A program made the position numbers and the translations under genes. This document shows positions 22,757 through 31,281 of a stretch of 64,000 bases of DNA, piece after piece. This DNA is from JBBDWK01 sp040902885 (GTDB taxonomy: Bacteria; Acidobacteriota; Terriglobia; Bryobacterales; Bryobacteraceae). The stretch lies in the NCBI GenBank assembly GCA_040902885.1, contig JBBDWK010000002.1, positions 124,001-188,000 on the forward strand, written 5' to 3'. Position 1 is the first letter of the stretch. Each line of letters starts with the position of its first letter. The notes beneath the pieces were generated by a model, which saw only the letters and a program-made list of their open reading frames with translations, searched no databases and had not been told where the DNA came from.

Positions 22757-24709
22757 ATGTTGGACTGGAATGAATCGGCATGGGCCTCGCTCTTTGTAGG
22801 CGTGGCGCTCAAAAGCACGGCGGTATTGGGAGCGGCATGGCTGGCGGCATTTCTGCTGAGGAGGCAGTCCGCCGCGGCTCGCCACCTTGTGTGGACCACG
22901 GCGTTTGCAGCTCTCCTGGCATTGCCCTTCTTCTCCTTATCGCTGCCAGCTCTGAGTGTGCCTGTGGCCCGGACGTTTCTGCCGGGCGTAGTCTTTCAGG
23001 CGACAAGTACGGCATCCGCTGACGTACTGGCGTCCCGAACGCGGCCCCCGGTAAACGCAACCGTCCCTCCGAAATCGGCGCCATGGCGTCCCGATTGGGG
23101 TTCGTCGCTGATGCTCCTCTGGGCCTTGGGCGGGGCAGTGAGTTTCGCGCACATGCTGGCGGCTTGCGTGGTAGTCGGGCGCATGCGGCGCACGGCGAAG
23201 CTTCTGAACATCCCGGATCTCGGCGTATTAGCGCGCCCGCTCGGCCTTGACCGCGAGGTGAGCGTGCTCGAAACCCCGCCCGGCAGCATGCCGATGACCT
23301 TCGGCCTGCTCCGCCCGGCCGTTTTCATTCCGGCCGATGCGGCGGAGTGGAGCGAAGAGCGGCGCCGCCTGGTGCTGCTCCACGAACTGGCTCACGTGCG
23401 CCGCCGCGATACAGCGACACACCTTCTGGCGCGAATCGCCATGACCCTCTACTGGTGGAATCCGCTCGCGTGGGCCGCCTGGCGCGAGTTTCTCAAGGAA
23501 CGGGAGCGCGCCGCGGACGACTTGGTCCTCGCTTGCGGCACGCGCGCGTCGGAATATGCAAGCCATCTGCTGGAAATCGCCCGCTCCATGCAATCGCCCC
23601 GCATGATCGGACGGGTGGCCGTAGCGATGGCGCGACCGTTGCAACTGGAGGGCCGGCTGCTCGCGATTCTGGATGCCAATCGGAATCGGAACATTCCGCG
23701 GCGAGCATTCGCCGTGGCCGGCGCGCTGCTGGCAGCGTGCATCGTCGCCCCGCTGGCGGCTCTACAGGCGCTTCCGGCCAATGTGGATGCCATGATTCGC
23801 GCAGCCGTCTCTCAGAGAAACTATCAGATGCTGGAAGACGCCGTAGCCGTATCCGAAGCGGCGCGGGAGTACGAGATCGCGCGGAAACTGCTGGAGTCCT
23901 CGCTGGCCATTCGAGCGGAGGTCTTCGGCACCCAAAGCGTTGGTTATGGAATGGGATTGCTGAAACTTGGCGACCTGGAACGCAAACACAGAAATGCCCA
24001 AGAAGCGGAATCGCGTTACACCGAGGCCGTCTCAGTGCTTGGTAACCGGCCCGAGGCCGGTCGTCCGCTGATCGCTCTCGGCATTGCCGCGCTCAGGAGG
24101 AAGGAACCCGATCGCGCGATCGAATATTTCCAGCGGGCGCAGATCGCCAATCCCGCAATCGCAGGCCCAGCTCTAAGGTGGATGGCTATGGTCCGGGAGC
24201 AGGAAAACAACATCTCGGAGGCGGAGTCGCTATACCAGCGAGCGCTGGCCATCGAGGACTCGGACTCGGCCGAGCGCGCCACGACCGTGGAACTATATGC
24301 ACGGTTCCTGCGCAGGCAGGGCCGAGAGAACGAAGCGGCCTCGATGCAGGAGCAGGCTGCTGCACTGCGGAAGGCGGCGGGTTCGCAAGCTACGCTGTCC
24401 CGCCAAAGGGCCGCGGCTGCTGTGTATCGCGCAGGAGGCGGGGTGACGCCACCCTCGGTGATATACAAAGTGGAGCCGGAGTACACCGAGGAGGCTAGCG
24501 TCGCGCGATATGAGGGAACGGTAGTCGTCAGTGTCGAGATTGGCAAGGACGGCATCGCTCGCGGCATGCAAGTCATCCGCGGCCTGGGACTCGGGTTGAA
24601 TGAGAAGGCGATGGAAGCCATCACTCAATGGAGGTTCAAGCCCGGCGTCAAAGATGGACAGCCGGTGAATGTGGCGGCAATCATCGAAGTGAACTACCGT
24701 CTGCTTTAA
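22757..24709 (+). CDS. M56 (BlaR1-like) membrane peptidase fused to TPR and TonB C-terminal domain
   Basis: Protein of 650 aa joining three modules. Residues 1-260 are an M56 membrane metallopeptidase with transmembrane helices and zinc motif HELAH at 209-213, followed by ERERAADD. Residues 350-530 are TPR-like helices (ALGIAALRRKEPDRAIEYFQ, LYQRALAIEDSD). Residues 570-650 form a TonB C-terminal domain (KVEPEYTEEASVARYEGTVV, ITQWRFKPGVKDGQPV). The BlaR1 penicillin-binding domain is absent. So the sensor's periplasmic part ends in a module that, in TonB, contacts outer-membrane receptors. It abuts blaI and is flanked by two Oar-like receptors, suggesting it senses or energises receptor activity. 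Confidence 0.88.
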   Translation: MLDWNESAWASLFVGVALKSTAVLGAAWLAAFLLRRQSAAARHLVWTTAFAALLALPFFSLSLPALSVPVARTFLPGVVFQATSTASADVLASRTRPPVNATVPPKSAPWRPDWGSSLMLLWALGGAVSFAHMLAACVVVGRMRRTAKLLNIPDLGVLARPLGLDREVSVLETPPGSMPMTFGLLRPAVFIPADAAEWSEERRRLVLLHELAHVRRRDTATHLLARIAMTLYWWNPLAWAAWREFLKERERAADDLVLACGTRASEYASHLLEIARSMQSPRMIGRVAVAMARPLQLEGRLLAILDANRNRNIPRRAFAVAGALLAACIVAPLAALQALPANVDAMIRAAVSQRNYQMLEDAVAVSEAAREYEIARKLLESSLAIRAEVFGTQSVGYGMGLLKLGDLERKHRNAQEAESRYTEAVSVLGNRPEAGRPLIALGIAALRRKEPDRAIEYFQRAQIANPAIAGPALRWMAMVREQENNISEAESLYQRALAIEDSDSAERATTVELYARFLRRQGRENEAASMQEQAAALRKAAGSQATLSRQRAAAAVYRAGGGVTPPSVIYKVEPEYTEEASVARYEGTVVVSVEIGKDGIARGMQVIRGLGLGLNEKAMEAITQWRFKPGVKDGQPVNVAAIIEVNYRLL

Positions 24710-24748
24710 TCGCGGCCACGGTTTCGGCTTCGTACTCGATTCGTCGTA

Positions 24749-24777
24749 TTGATCTCAGGGCCGGGCACGCTTAGCAT
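24749..24777 (+). promoter_or_regulatory. Promoter of the frameshifted receptor gene
   Basis: TTGATC (24749-24754), 17-nt spacer, TAGCAT (24772-24777). It lies in the 149-base gap after the M56-TonB gene. The receptor's ATG at 24859 has a GGGGAGG ribosome-binding site. A moderate match to the housekeeping consensus. Confidence 0.45.
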
Positions 24778-24858
24778 AGAAGCACTCAATCAGTCCCGCT
24801 GATCGGAAGGCCGTATCGCGGCCGCTCGCGCGAGGACAAAAAAACGGGGAGGCTGAAA

Positions 24859-27800
24859 ATGCTAAAGCTGCTGACGCTAGCTGTCGTCACGGTTATCGTG
24901 GCGGGTCCTGTGTTTTCCCAGAGCGCTGGCACCATCCAGGGTGTCGTCTCGGATAACACAGGCGCCGTGATCCCGGGCGCAAGGGTGGCGGTGACGAATG
25001 TCGAAACGGGTGCGCAATCCAAGGCGACCGCCAACGCGGTCGGCTTCTACACGGTGCCGGCGCTCAATCCGGGAATCTACACTGTCGCTTGCGAGTCCGA
25101 GGGACTTGCCCCTTCGGAGCACCCCAATCTGCGACTGGAAGTGGCGCAGACGATGCGTGTCGATTTCCGGCTGAATCTCGGAACGGTTACCGAGGTGGTT
25201 GAAGTGTCGGCGGCGGCGGTGCTGCTGCAATCGGAAAAGACCGACGTGGGCCAGGTGATCGACAGCAAGCGCATTCTGGAGATGCCGCTGAATGGGCGCA
25301 ATTACCTGCAGCTGGCGCAGTTCGCGGTGGGTGTGCTTCCTTCGCGCGATTTGGGCAAGGGCACCAGGCACGACGGCGAGCAGGGCGGAGAGGGCGGTTT
25401 CCGGGCCATGGGCATGCACGCCGCGCAGAACAACATACTTCTGGACGGGAACGATAACAGCTCGCGCAACTCCGGAGGGCCGTTGGGCTTCCAGTCGCAG
25501 GCCGTAAAGCCCCCCGTGGATGCGGTGGCGGAATTCAAGGTGGTGACCAACAATACCTCGGCGGAGTATGGCTATCGTACGGGCGCGAAGGTGATTGTAT
25601 CCACCAAGTCCGGCACGAACGAGTTCCACGGCTCGCTGTATGAGTTCCTGCGGAACGATGCGCTGGACGGCACGAACTTCTTTGCCAACCGTTCGGGCGC
25701 CAAGAAGCCGAGCTTTCGCCAGAACCAATACGGCGCCACCTTCGGCGGGCCGCTGATCAAGAATAAAATGTTCGCCTTCGCGAGCTGGCAAGGCACGCGC
25801 ATCCGCCTGGGGCGAAGCTTCATATCCTCGGTTCCCAGCCGCGACGCGATCAACGGCGACTTTTCGCGGCAGCCGGCGCCGGACCGGGACATTTTCGACC
25901 CCCTGACATACGACTCCCGGACCGGAGCGCGCCTGCCATTTGTGGGCAATGTGATTCCCGCCGCGCGGATGGATCCGGTGGCGCGAAGAGTCGCGGATCT
26001 GTATCCGGCGCCGAACATAGCGGGCCGCGAGCACGCCCGCAACAATTTCTTTTTCTCGCCGGTTCAGAAAAACGACTTCGATCAGTACGATTTCCGTTGG
26101 GACTACAACGTGAGCGACGCGCATCGCTGGTTCATCCGGTATTCCGTGCGCAACCAGAACGAGGATCAGCCGGGCACGCTGCCGTACCCGGCAACGGGCG
26201 GCACCGGGCAGACCATCAAGTTGGATGGCGACAACGTGGCGTCATCGTTTACCAGCACCATCGGCGCCACGATGTTCAACGAGCTGCGTTTCGGCTTCAG
26301 TCACTTCCCCACCCGTTTCGACATACCGTACACCGAGAACCTGAACAAGGAGCTCGGCATTCTGAACGCGCCGGGAGACGCTTTCGGGGACGATCTCGAC
26401 CATGGCATGACACTGTTCGCTCCCGCCGGGTTCGAACTGCTTGGGCCGCGCGGATTCTGGCCGAATCAGAATAATCTCGACAACCTCCTCATCGCCGACT
26501 CGTTCAGCATCGTCAAGGGCAGGCACACGGTGAAGTTCGGGGGCGAATATCGCCGGAGCGAGTTGTTCCGCGAGTCGTCGCGGCACCGCCGCGGCCGCTT
26601 CGATTTCAGCGGCGTCTTCACCACGCAAAGTCCCGACGTCGCAGCCAGCCGCGGCGCCACCGGCGCCGGGCTAGCCGACATGCTGCTGGGCTGGGCAAGC
26701 AATGCCAACTGGGGCCACAAGCAGGGAGAGAATCACTTCGTTAACTACTGGTCGTGGTTTGTGCAGGACGACTGGAAGATCACGCCGCGGCTGACGCTGA
26801 ACGCCGGGCTGCGCTGGGAGCTCTTCGGACCGCCCACGTTCGATAATCCCGACGGGCAGACAGTAGGCCGCTTCCTCACGGAGGTCAACGGAAGGCCCTT
26901 TGCGCAAGGCGAGGCAAACTGGGGTGCGGAGGAATTCCTGTCCACGATCGTTTTTCCAAAAGATAACCGCGACTGCGGCTGCAACTTGGACATGAATAAC
27001 TTTGCCCCGCGTCTGGGACTGGCCTACCGGATAACCAACAGAACGGTGATCCGCGCGGGCGGCGGCATTTATTACGGCGAAGCCGACAACACGCAATCGG
27101 AAGCGGCTCGTTTCTTCGCGGGTCCGCCGCGAGCGATCGAGCTCACCGCGCCTCAACCTCGCACGAGGTCGACGCTCTTCGTCAAAGACGGGCTCCCCGC
27201 GATCCCCGCGGGCGCGTGGCCGTCGGGCACCAACATCAACACGACCTACGACAATCTGCCGACGTTCTATGCCAGCCAGTGGTTTTTCGATATCCAGCGC
27301 GAGCATCCAGCGCGAGCTGCCGTTCGATACGCTCCTCACGCTGGGATATAATGGCACGGCCTCAACCCACCTGGCGACAAGCATGAACATCAACCAGCCG
27401 GTGGAGCCACATCCGACCATCCGATGGCAAGACCGGAGGCGCTGGAACTTTTTCAACGCCGTGAACCGTCTGGAGAACATGCTCAACGCGAGTTACAACT
27501 CGCTCACGGTGAAGGCGGAGAAGCGATTCTCGGCCGGCCTCACGTTTCTGAGCTCGTTCACGTGGTCGCACAACATCGACTATGCGAACGAGAACCTGGA
27601 GCAGGGGGGCGGCAGCCGCCTGTATACGTGGAACCTGAGCCTGGATCGCGGCAATTCGAGCCTCGACCGGCGCAAGTCCTACCTGATGAGCTTCGTCTAC
27701 GAATTGCCCTTCGGCAGCGGCAAGCGATGGCTCACGTCCGGTCCGGGCGCGTGGGTGCTCGGCAACTGGCAGGTTGGCGGCATTCTGCAGATACTGGACG

Positions 27801-28201
27801 GAAGCTGGGATCTTCACACGATCAATCAGGACACCACGAATGTCGGCGGCGCCAATCGCGGCGACCTGCTGCGGAACCCCAATCTGCCGGCATCCGAACG
27901 GACCATCGACCGGTGGTTCGACACCACGGCGGTGGTGCCGGGAAAACCGGGACAGCTCGACAACGCCGGCCGCAACATCATCGAAGGTTCGGGCCGCAAG
28001 AATCTCGATCTAATGGTGGCGCGCAACTTCATCATGCCCTGGGAAGGCCACCGGCTCCAGTTCCGGTTCGAATCGTTCAACTTCACCAACACGCCGCACT
28101 GGGGCCGGCCGAACACATCCTTCGGCGCGCCGGCCGTCGGCACGATTACGGAGGCCGACGAACCGCGCCGGATCCAGTTCGGGCTGAAGTACGTTTTCTG
28201 A
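24859..28201 (+). pseudogene. Oar-like TonB-dependent receptor interrupted by a 13-bp duplication frameshift
   Basis: The first part (24859-27351) has a signal peptide (MLKLLTLAVVTVIVAGPVFS), a carboxypeptidase-regulatory-like domain (GVVSDNTGAVIPGARVAV), a plug with EMPLNGRNYLQLAQF and most of the barrel. It then leaves frame after FFDIQRE and stops at 27351. The rest of the barrel continues in another frame (QRELPFDTLLTLGYNGT) to 28201, ending with IQFGLKYVF. The cause is visible: ATCCAGCGCGAGC occurs twice in tandem at 27292-27304 and 27305-27317. Removing one copy restores a single frame of about 1,110 codons. It could be a pseudogene, a reversible phase variant or an assembly error. Confidence 0.9.
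27292..27317 (+). repeat. 13-bp perfect tandem duplication causing the frameshift
   Basis: Two adjacent identical copies of ATCCAGCGCGAGC. Because 13 is not a multiple of three, the second copy shifts the receptor frame. Slippage between copies could also delete one and restore the gene. Confidence 0.97.
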
Positions 28202-28230
28202 ACGGTGCCCGGGAGCGCCGGCCGCCGGAC

Positions 28231-28236
28231 TAAAAT
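28231..28236 (+). promoter_or_regulatory. -10 box before mtaB
   Basis: TAAAAT ends eight bases before the GTG start at 28245, and no Shine-Dalgarno sequence is visible. This suggests a leaderless or nearly leaderless transcript. Confidence 0.4.
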
Positions 28237-28244
28237 GAATTCAG

Positions 28245-29537
28245 GTGCGGAAGTTCTTCGTCCAAAATTTCGGTTGCCGCGCCACCCAGGCCGACGGCGC
28301 CGCTCTTGAGGGCCAACTCGCGGCGGGTGGCCTTGAAATCGCGCGCGAGCGTGGCCAAGCCGACTTGGTGATCCTCAACACCTGCACCGTAACCGCCGCG
28401 GCCGATGACGACGTGCGCCAGACCGTCCGCCGCGTACACCGCGAAAATCCGGAGGCGCGCATTCTCGTCACCGGTTGCTATGCGCAGCGCGCGCCGGAAG
28501 AACTGGCCGCGCTCGAGGGCGTCGAGTGGGTGGTTGGCAACTCGCACAAGACGTCTATTCCGGATCTTCTGACCGCGCCATACCACGGCCAGATCCACGT
28601 CGGCGACATCTTCGCCCAGCAGGAATTCCTCTCCGCTCCGGTTGAAGACGCCGCGGGCGACCGCACCCGCCCGAACCTCAAAATTCAAGACGGCTGCAAC
28701 AACCGCTGCTCGTTCTGCATCATCCCGTTCGTGCGCGGGCGCAGCCGCAGCGCGCCGGCAGGCGATGTGATCGCGCAGGTACGGTCTCTGAGCCGCCGCC
28801 ACCGCGAGGTTGTTCTCAGCGGCATCAACCTGGGCCGATGGGGCAGGGAACTCGGCGCGGCCGCCCAACTTCTTCCGCGCTTGCCGTCCCTGATCCGCCG
28901 CTTGCTCGTGGAAACCGAAATCGGCCGGCTCCGCCTCAGCTCGGTCGAGCCGATGGACTTTTCCGACGATCTGCTGCACCTCATGGCCGAATCGCCCCGC
29001 ATTGCCAAGCACGTGCATGCGCCGTTGCAATCCGGGAGCGATCGAATTCTGCGCCGCATGCACCGCAAGTATCGCCCGCGCCATTACGCCGACCGCGTCC
29101 TCAAAGCCCGTGACCTGATGCCGGACGCCGCTATCGGGGCTGACGTAATGGCAGGTTTTCCAGGTGAATCCGAGGCTGACTTTAAGGAAAGCTTGAGCTT
29201 TATCGACAGTCTGCCTTTCACCTATCTGCACGTTTTCACTTATTCCGCCCGCCCTGGAACGCCTGCTGCGGAGATGCCCGGCCAGGTGCCAGTGGCAGTA
29301 CGGAAAGAACGTAACCGCATTCTGCGGGATCTGGCCTCTCGCAAGAACCTCGAATTCCGGAAGAGGATGCTCGGCCGGAAGCTCTCCATCGTGACCATGG
29401 AGGCGCACGGCCTCAGCGATAACTACCTGAAGGTGGAGCTTTCCCAACCGCAGCCGGCGAACCAGCTCCTAGATGTCACCATCGGCGCGCTGACCGCGGA
29501 TGGCCTTCGTGAAGCCACGCCTCTACGTGTGTTGTAA
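28245..29537 (+). CDS. mtaB: tRNA t6A37 methylthiotransferase MtaB
   Basis: Radical-SAM methylthiotransferase, 430 aa, that converts t6A to ms2t6A at position 37 of ANN-decoding tRNAs. The N-terminal domain has the three auxiliary-cluster cysteines in QNFGCRATQ, LNTCTVTAA and VTGCYAQ. The radical-SAM motif is CNNRCSFC. GVNLG-type and LRLSSVEP motifs and HAPLQSGSDRILRRM follow, with GADVMAGFPGE near the C-terminus, as in MiaB relatives. RATQADG instead of the MiaB pattern points to MtaB. The start is GTG. sua5, which makes the t6A precursor, lies 3.6 kb downstream on the same strand. Confidence 0.92.
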   Translation: MRKFFVQNFGCRATQADGAALEGQLAAGGLEIARERGQADLVILNTCTVTAAADDDVRQTVRRVHRENPEARILVTGCYAQRAPEELAALEGVEWVVGNSHKTSIPDLLTAPYHGQIHVGDIFAQQEFLSAPVEDAAGDRTRPNLKIQDGCNNRCSFCIIPFVRGRSRSAPAGDVIAQVRSLSRRHREVVLSGINLGRWGRELGAAAQLLPRLPSLIRRLLVETEIGRLRLSSVEPMDFSDDLLHLMAESPRIAKHVHAPLQSGSDRILRRMHRKYRPRHYADRVLKARDLMPDAAIGADVMAGFPGESEADFKESLSFIDSLPFTYLHVFTYSARPGTPAAEMPGQVPVAVRKERNRILRDLASRKNLEFRKRMLGRKLSIVTMEAHGLSDNYLKVELSQPQPANQLLDVTIGALTADGLREATPLRVL

Positions 29538-29592
29538 GCAGCAGGCTGTTTCCAGCTTTAAAACGGCATACACTTGCCTTTATGCAGCATGA

Positions 29593-29622
29593 TTGACTTG
29601 TAATAATACGACATTATATACT
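29593..29622 (+). promoter_or_regulatory. Promoter of the Fic gene with internal inverted repeat
   Basis: TTGACT (29593-29598), 18-nt spacer, TATACT (29617-29622). The spacer is unusually AT-rich for this genome and contains ATAAT-N5-ATTAT (29604-29618), an inverted repeat between the two boxes. A regulator, possibly the Fic protein's own winged-helix part, could bind there. Confidence 0.55.
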
Positions 29623-29673
29623 TGTATTTGCGCGACACAAAAAACTTGCCATGCTCTCAGGAGCGGGAAACCG

Positions 29674-31215
29674 ATGCCCATGCCCAACGAAAAACTCGCT
29701 GCTTCACTCAGTGTCCTTCAGACCCTTCGGAAGGGCGGGCGGCGCGTGTTTCAGTCGAAAGATCTGAGCCGCGTTCACCGGGAGCGGCTGCTCCAAAACG
29801 GTTTTCTCCAGGAGGTGATGAAAGGGTGGCTGATTTCTTCGAGCCCGAGCGCCAGGCAGGGCGACAGCACGCCGTGGTATGCGTCCTTCTGGGAGTTCTG
29901 CGGGCGTTACTGCGAGGTGCGCTTCGGCCAGCGATGGCATCTTTCACCCGAACAGTCGCTTCTTCTGCACGCCGAGAACACCCTCATTCCTTCGCAGGCG
30001 GTTATCGGCAGCCCACGGGGTACGAACAACAGAGTCGAGCTGCTGTTCGGCACGTCTCTTTATGACCTGAAAGTGCCTCGGATGCCGCCTGCGGCGGACC
30101 TCGCGGAGCGGAACGGCTTGCGGCTTTTCTCACCCGAGGCGGCGCTCATCAGGGTTTCGGAGACATTCTTCAACCGCAATCCCGTTGAGACGAGGGTGGT
30201 GCTCGCGAGCATCCGCGATGCATCGGAGGTCCTCCGGCGGCTTCTTGACGGAGGCCATTCCGTTATTGCCGGTCGCCTGGCCGGCGCGTTGCGGCACATT
30301 GAGCGTCCGGCGCTCGCGGATGAAATCGTCACCACCATGAAAGCCGCCGGGTACGACGTGCGGGAGAGCGATCCCTTTGGGCCCGAGCGGACGTTGGCGC
30401 CTCTGCCCGTGGCCGCGCCACCCATTGTTGGCCGCCTGCAGGCGGTGTGGGAGTCCATGCGCGGAAAAGTCCGCGAAATCTTTCCAGCCCCGCTGGGCCT
30501 GCCGCGGGACCGGGACGCCTACCTGCACTTTATCGACGACATCTACCGCAGCGATGCGTATCATTCGCTGTCGATCGAGGGATACACGGTCACGCCCGCG
30601 TTGATCGAGCGGGTGAGGGCGGGCAACTGGGACCCGGACAAGCATGATGCCGACCGGCAAAGCCGCGATGCGCTGGCGGCCCGCGGATACTGGCAGGCCT
30701 TTCAGGTCGTGAAGGCCAATGTTTCGGAGATTATCAACGGCGCCAATCCCGGCAGCCTTGTCCGGAACAGCCACCGTGAATGGTATCGTGAGCTCTTCCA
30801 GCCTTGCGTTGCGGCCGGCCTGATCGCTCCCGGCGATCTTGCCGGCTACCGCAATGACGCGGTCTATCTGCGCACCTCGCGGTACGTCCCGCCACGATGG
30901 GAAGCCGTGCGCGATGCGGTACCGGCATTGTTCGATCTGCTCGCAAGCGAACCGGAGCCGGGCGTGCGAGCCGTTCTTGGCCACTGGATGTTCGGCTACA
31001 TTCATCCGTACCCCGACGGGAACGGGCGTATGGCTCGTTTCCTGATGAACGCCCTGCTCGCATCAGGCGGCTATCCGTGGACGGTCATTCGCGTCGAGGA
31101 CCGAATGTCCTATCTGACGGCGCTGGATAGCGCCAGCGTCGATGCCGACATCGTCCCGTTCGCAACTTTCATAGCGGAGCGCGTCCGGTGGTCAATGGAA
31201 CAGGCGGCAGCCTGA
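29674..31215 (+). CDS. Class II-like Fic protein with N-terminal AbiEi-like winged helix
   Basis: Protein of 513 aa. Residues 1-135 resemble AbiEi-type antitoxin/transcription-factor domains: a winged helix (GRRVFQSKDLSRVHRERLL, VMKGWLISSSP) and a following nuclease-fold-like region. The C-terminal part is a Fic AMP-transferase with the catalytic motif HPYPDGNGRMAR (444-455). SLSIEG at 298-303 matches the inhibitory [S/T]xxxE[G/N] motif placed before the Fic core, so it should be self-inhibited. The ATG at 29674 has AGGAG ten bases upstream. Its promoter is AT-rich. It could act as an AMPylating toxin with its own DNA-binding control, but the target is unknown. Confidence 0.88.
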   Translation: MPMPNEKLAASLSVLQTLRKGGRRVFQSKDLSRVHRERLLQNGFLQEVMKGWLISSSPSARQGDSTPWYASFWEFCGRYCEVRFGQRWHLSPEQSLLLHAENTLIPSQAVIGSPRGTNNRVELLFGTSLYDLKVPRMPPAADLAERNGLRLFSPEAALIRVSETFFNRNPVETRVVLASIRDASEVLRRLLDGGHSVIAGRLAGALRHIERPALADEIVTTMKAAGYDVRESDPFGPERTLAPLPVAAPPIVGRLQAVWESMRGKVREIFPAPLGLPRDRDAYLHFIDDIYRSDAYHSLSIEGYTVTPALIERVRAGNWDPDKHDADRQSRDALAARGYWQAFQVVKANVSEIINGANPGSLVRNSHREWYRELFQPCVAAGLIAPGDLAGYRNDAVYLRTSRYVPPRWEAVRDAVPALFDLLASEPEPGVRAVLGHWMFGYIHPYPDGNGRMARFLMNALLASGGYPWTVIRVEDRMSYLTALDSASVDADIVPFATFIAERVRWSMEQAAA

Positions 31216-31267
31216 CGGCGGCCTCCCTGCTTCCGGTGCTTCCTTCCGCCTAATGCCGACGTTACGG

Positions 31268-31273
31268 TACAAT
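31268..31273 (+). promoter_or_regulatory. -10 box before the homocysteine methyltransferase gene
   Basis: TACAAT ends eight bases before the TTG start at 31282; no ribosome-binding site is visible. This fits a leaderless message and supports the unusual TTG start. Confidence 0.4.
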
Positions 31274-31281
31274 CGCACCTA

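Noticed and set aside
22376..24709. Beta-lactam resistance locus
   Set aside because: BlaI and M56 proteins are present, but there is no beta-lactamase gene and the peptidase lacks a penicillin-binding domain.
27269..27351. Programmed frameshift as explanation for the split receptor
   Set aside because: No slippery heptamer or stimulatory structure is seen at the junction; the exact 13-bp duplication explains the shift by itself.
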